Of a DNA stretch of 32,207 nt, positions 30,328-32,207 are shown in pieces. The translations under genes and the position numbers were made by a program. Position 1 is the first letter of the stretch. Each line of letters starts with the position of its first letter. The notes beneath the pieces are model-generated. The model saw nothing but the letters and a program-made list of their open reading frames with translations, had not been told where the DNA came from and ran no database searches. Source of the stretch: UBA1740 sp045587025 (lineage in GTDB: Bacteria; Bacillota; Clostridia; Oscillospirales; CAG-272); contig JAZNBK010000016.1 in assembly GCA_045587025.1 (NCBI GenBank), positions 1 to 32,207 on the forward strand, in the 5' to 3' direction.

Positions 30328-30360
30328 ATCCCCCGCTCTGATTTTATCATAACGGGGGAT
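30328..30360 (-). terminator. Likely terminator of pckA
   Basis: ATCCCCCG (30328-30335) / CGGGGGAT (30353-30360), 17-nt loop, 18 bp after the pckA stop on the minus strand. The stem is GC-rich but the T-tract is poor. Confidence 0.55.
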
Positions 30361-30378
30361 CGCTATTTACATTTGAAA

Positions 30379-32154
30379 TTATTTAAGTCTGTTTTCGAGT
30401 GCTTCCAACTCGTCGTAAAGCTCCTTCGGAACACGACTTCCTACGCTATCATAGAATTCTCTGATTCCCTTTGCGTCTTCCTTCCAAAGCTCTTTATCAA
30501 CCTCGAGAAGTCCTTCGATAGTTTTTTCATCAATATCAAGTCCGTCAAGCTCAAGGTCCTTAACGTAAGGAACGTAACCGATCGGTGTAACCCTTGCGTC
30601 AAGCTTTCCTTCGCAACGAGCGAGAATCCAGTTAAGAACACGCATATTGTCGCCAAATCCGGGCCAGATGAAATGTCCTTCATCGTCGGTTCTGAACCAG
30701 TTAACGTTGAATATCTTCGGAGGATTAGGAATAATTTTACCCATTTCCAACCAATGAGCCCAATAGTCACCCATATCGTAGCCAACGAAGGGACGCATAG
30801 CCATAGGATCGCGTCTTACAACACCTACTGCGCCTGCAGCAGCTGCTGTCGTCTCGGACGCCATAATTGAACCGACAAAGGTACCGTTCTGCCAGCTTGT
30901 AGACTGATATACCAAGGGAGCTGTCTTTGCGCGACGACCGCCGAATACGATAGCGGTAATCGGAACGCCAGCGGGATCGTTAAACTTATCGGATATACAA
31001 GGGCAGTTCTCTGCCATTGCTGTAAATCTTGAGTTGGGGTGAGCTGCGCAGGTGGATTTATCCTTCTTATCGTACTTCGCATAATCCCAAGCATTTCCCT
31101 TCCAGTCAATGCAATTTTTAGGAGGATTATTATCAAGTCCTTCCCACCAAACAGTGTTATCGTCTGTGTTAAGAGCTACGTTTGTAAAGATAGTATCCTT
31201 AACTGTTGTATGCAAAGCGTTAGGATTGGAATGTTCGTTTGTGCCGGGGGCAACACCAAAGAATCCATTTTCGGGGTTAACTGCCCAAAGACGTCCGTCC
31301 TTACCTACTCTGAGCCAAGCGATATCGTCGCCTACGCACCAAACCTTATAGCCCTTCTTTCTGTAATATTCGGGCGGAATAAGCATCGCGAGGTTGGTCT
31401 TTCCGCAAGCGGACGGGAATGCAGCTGAAATATACTTGATATCTCCGTTCGGAAATTCGACGCCGAGAATAAGCATATGCTCTGCCATCCAGCCCTCTTT
31501 TCTACCAAGGTAGGAAGCAATTCTGAGAGCAAAGCACTTTTTGCCGAGCAAAACGTTTCCGCCATATCCCGAGTTAACGGACCAAATGGTATTGTCCTCG
31601 GGGAAATGACAGATATAACGGTTTTCCTCATCAATATCTGCTCTTGCGTGGAGTCCCTTTATGAAATTATCGCTCTCGCCTATCATATCCAGAACGGAAG
31701 TGCCTACGCGAGTCATAATAATCATATTGAGTACTACGTAGATAGAGTCGGTAAGCTCAATGCCGTACTTAGCAAAATCAGAACCGACCTGTCCCATAGA
31801 ATAAGGAATAACGTACATCGTTCTTCCCTTCATAGAGCCCTTATAAAGCTTAGAAAGCTTAGCATAACATTCAGAGGGCGCCATCCAGTTATTTATGTTT
31901 CCTGCGTCTTCCTTTTTGGACGTACAGATAAATGTTCTGTTTTCTACTCTCGCTACGTCGTTAACCGCCGTTCTGTGAAGATAGCAGTTAGGAAGCTTTT
32001 CTTCGTTAAGCTTGATAAGCTCTCCGTTTTCGACTGCCTCTTTGCGAAGCGCTTCGGTCTGCACTTCTGTGCCGTCGATCCACACAATTTTGTCGGGCTG
32101 AGTCATTGCGGACATCTCATCAATCCATTGATTGATAAACTTATTCGTTGTCAT
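30379..32154 (-). CDS. pckA: Phosphoenolpyruvate carboxykinase (GTP)
   Basis: 591 residues from the ATG at 32154, which has AAGGAG five nt upstream; 13 more codons are open without a ribosome-binding site. It is the GTP-type enzyme: the kinase-1a motif with the active-site Cys is FPSACGKTN (246-254), and MRPFVGYDMGDY with NWFRTD follows in the C-terminal half, as in GTP-PEPCK; ATP-type enzymes (about 530 residues) have a different P-loop. It converts oxaloacetate to PEP and CO2, or the reverse to fix CO2 in fermenters. Arg codons are often CGT/CGC, suggesting high expression. The gene symbol is sometimes written pckG for this type. Confidence 0.95.
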   Translation of the reverse strand: MTTNKFINQWIDEMSAMTQPDKIVWIDGTEVQTEALRKEAVENGELIKLNEEKLPNCYLHRTAVNDVARVENRTFICTSKKEDAGNINNWMAPSECYAKLSKLYKGSMKGRTMYVIPYSMGQVGSDFAKYGIELTDSIYVVLNMIIMTRVGTSVLDMIGESDNFIKGLHARADIDEENRYICHFPEDNTIWSVNSGYGGNVLLGKKCFALRIASYLGRKEGWMAEHMLILGVEFPNGDIKYISAAFPSACGKTNLAMLIPPEYYRKKGYKVWCVGDDIAWLRVGKDGRLWAVNPENGFFGVAPGTNEHSNPNALHTTVKDTIFTNVALNTDDNTVWWEGLDNNPPKNCIDWKGNAWDYAKYDKKDKSTCAAHPNSRFTAMAENCPCISDKFNDPAGVPITAIVFGGRRAKTAPLVYQSTSWQNGTFVGSIMASETTAAAAGAVGVVRRDPMAMRPFVGYDMGDYWAHWLEMGKIIPNPPKIFNVNWFRTDDEGHFIWPGFGDNMRVLNWILARCEGKLDARVTPIGYVPYVKDLELDGLDIDEKTIEGLLEVDKELWKEDAKGIREFYDSVGSRVPKELYDELEALENRLK

Positions 32155-32184
32155 AATTGCTCCTTTGTTTATATAATATTCGAT

Positions 32185-32200
32185 AGAAAGCAAACTTTCT
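32185..32200. repeat. Short inverted repeat upstream of pckA
   Basis: AGAAAG (32185-32190) / CTTTCT (32195-32200) with a 4-nt centre, 31 bp before the start codon. TATTAT/TATATA follows, but no well-spaced -35 can be fixed because the window ends. It may be an operator or a leader hairpin. Confidence 0.35.
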
Positions 32201-32207
32201 ACAAATA

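Overview
The window reads as chromosomal DNA of a spore-forming, AT-rich Firmicute of the class Clostridia. The evidence is the sporulation set (spoVT, yqfC, yqfD, ylbJ), near-consensus SigA promoters with 17-bp spacers, GGAGG-type ribosome-binding sites, frequent Arg AGA codons, and Clostridia-type families such as the COG0523 GTPases. I see no tRNA, rRNA, CRISPR array, prophage or intact transposase.

Layout. 1-1.5 kb (+): the end of a D-Ala-D-Ala carboxypeptidase, an RsuA/RluB pseudouridine synthase and a small GNAT-like protein, closed by converging terminators. 1.6-6.2 kb (-): rpsU (58 aa) with its own promoter, and an overlapping operon of two M16 peptidase-fold genes, lgt and folD. 6.3-9.5 kb (-): spoVT, then an accessory patch. 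In this patch a 148-bp piece of the spoVT promoter and first codons is repeated 1,130 bp upstream, around a gene for a membrane-anchored surface protein. A Cys-rich protein and a small P-loop ATPase follow. 9.6-13 kb (-): pgi, a second D,D-carboxypeptidase and a GNAT acetyltransferase. 13.1-14.1 kb (+): a YesL-like membrane protein. 14.2-21.3 kb (-): yqfC-yqfD-phoH-ybeY-era-recO-mutS2, headed by a SigE-like promoter. 21.4-25.9 kb (+): ylbJ, a small Cys protein, and a deoD-deoB-pdp nucleoside salvage operon. 26-27.9 kb (-): two COG0523-like genes, one fused to a YcgQ-like domain. 28.1-30.2 kb (+): an atypical NagB-like protein and a Gfo/Idh/MocA dehydrogenase. 30.4-32.2 kb (-): GTP-type PEP carboxykinase.

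How the genes work together. Most of the window is housekeeping: RNA modification and ribosome maturation (rluB, ybeY, era, rpsU), one-carbon metabolism (folD), lipoprotein and wall maturation (lgt, the two dac genes), repair (recO, mutS2), glycolysis and gluconeogenesis (pgi, pckA) and nucleoside salvage feeding the pentose phosphate pool. Sporulation genes are spread through it. The least ordinary parts are the spoVT duplication and insertion, the COG0523 pair with altered nucleotide-recognition motifs, the NagB variant with its dehydrogenase partner, and an IS3-like palindromic relic sitting inside a terminator. None of these proves a new system. The spoVT patch and the COG0523 pair deserve follow-up first.
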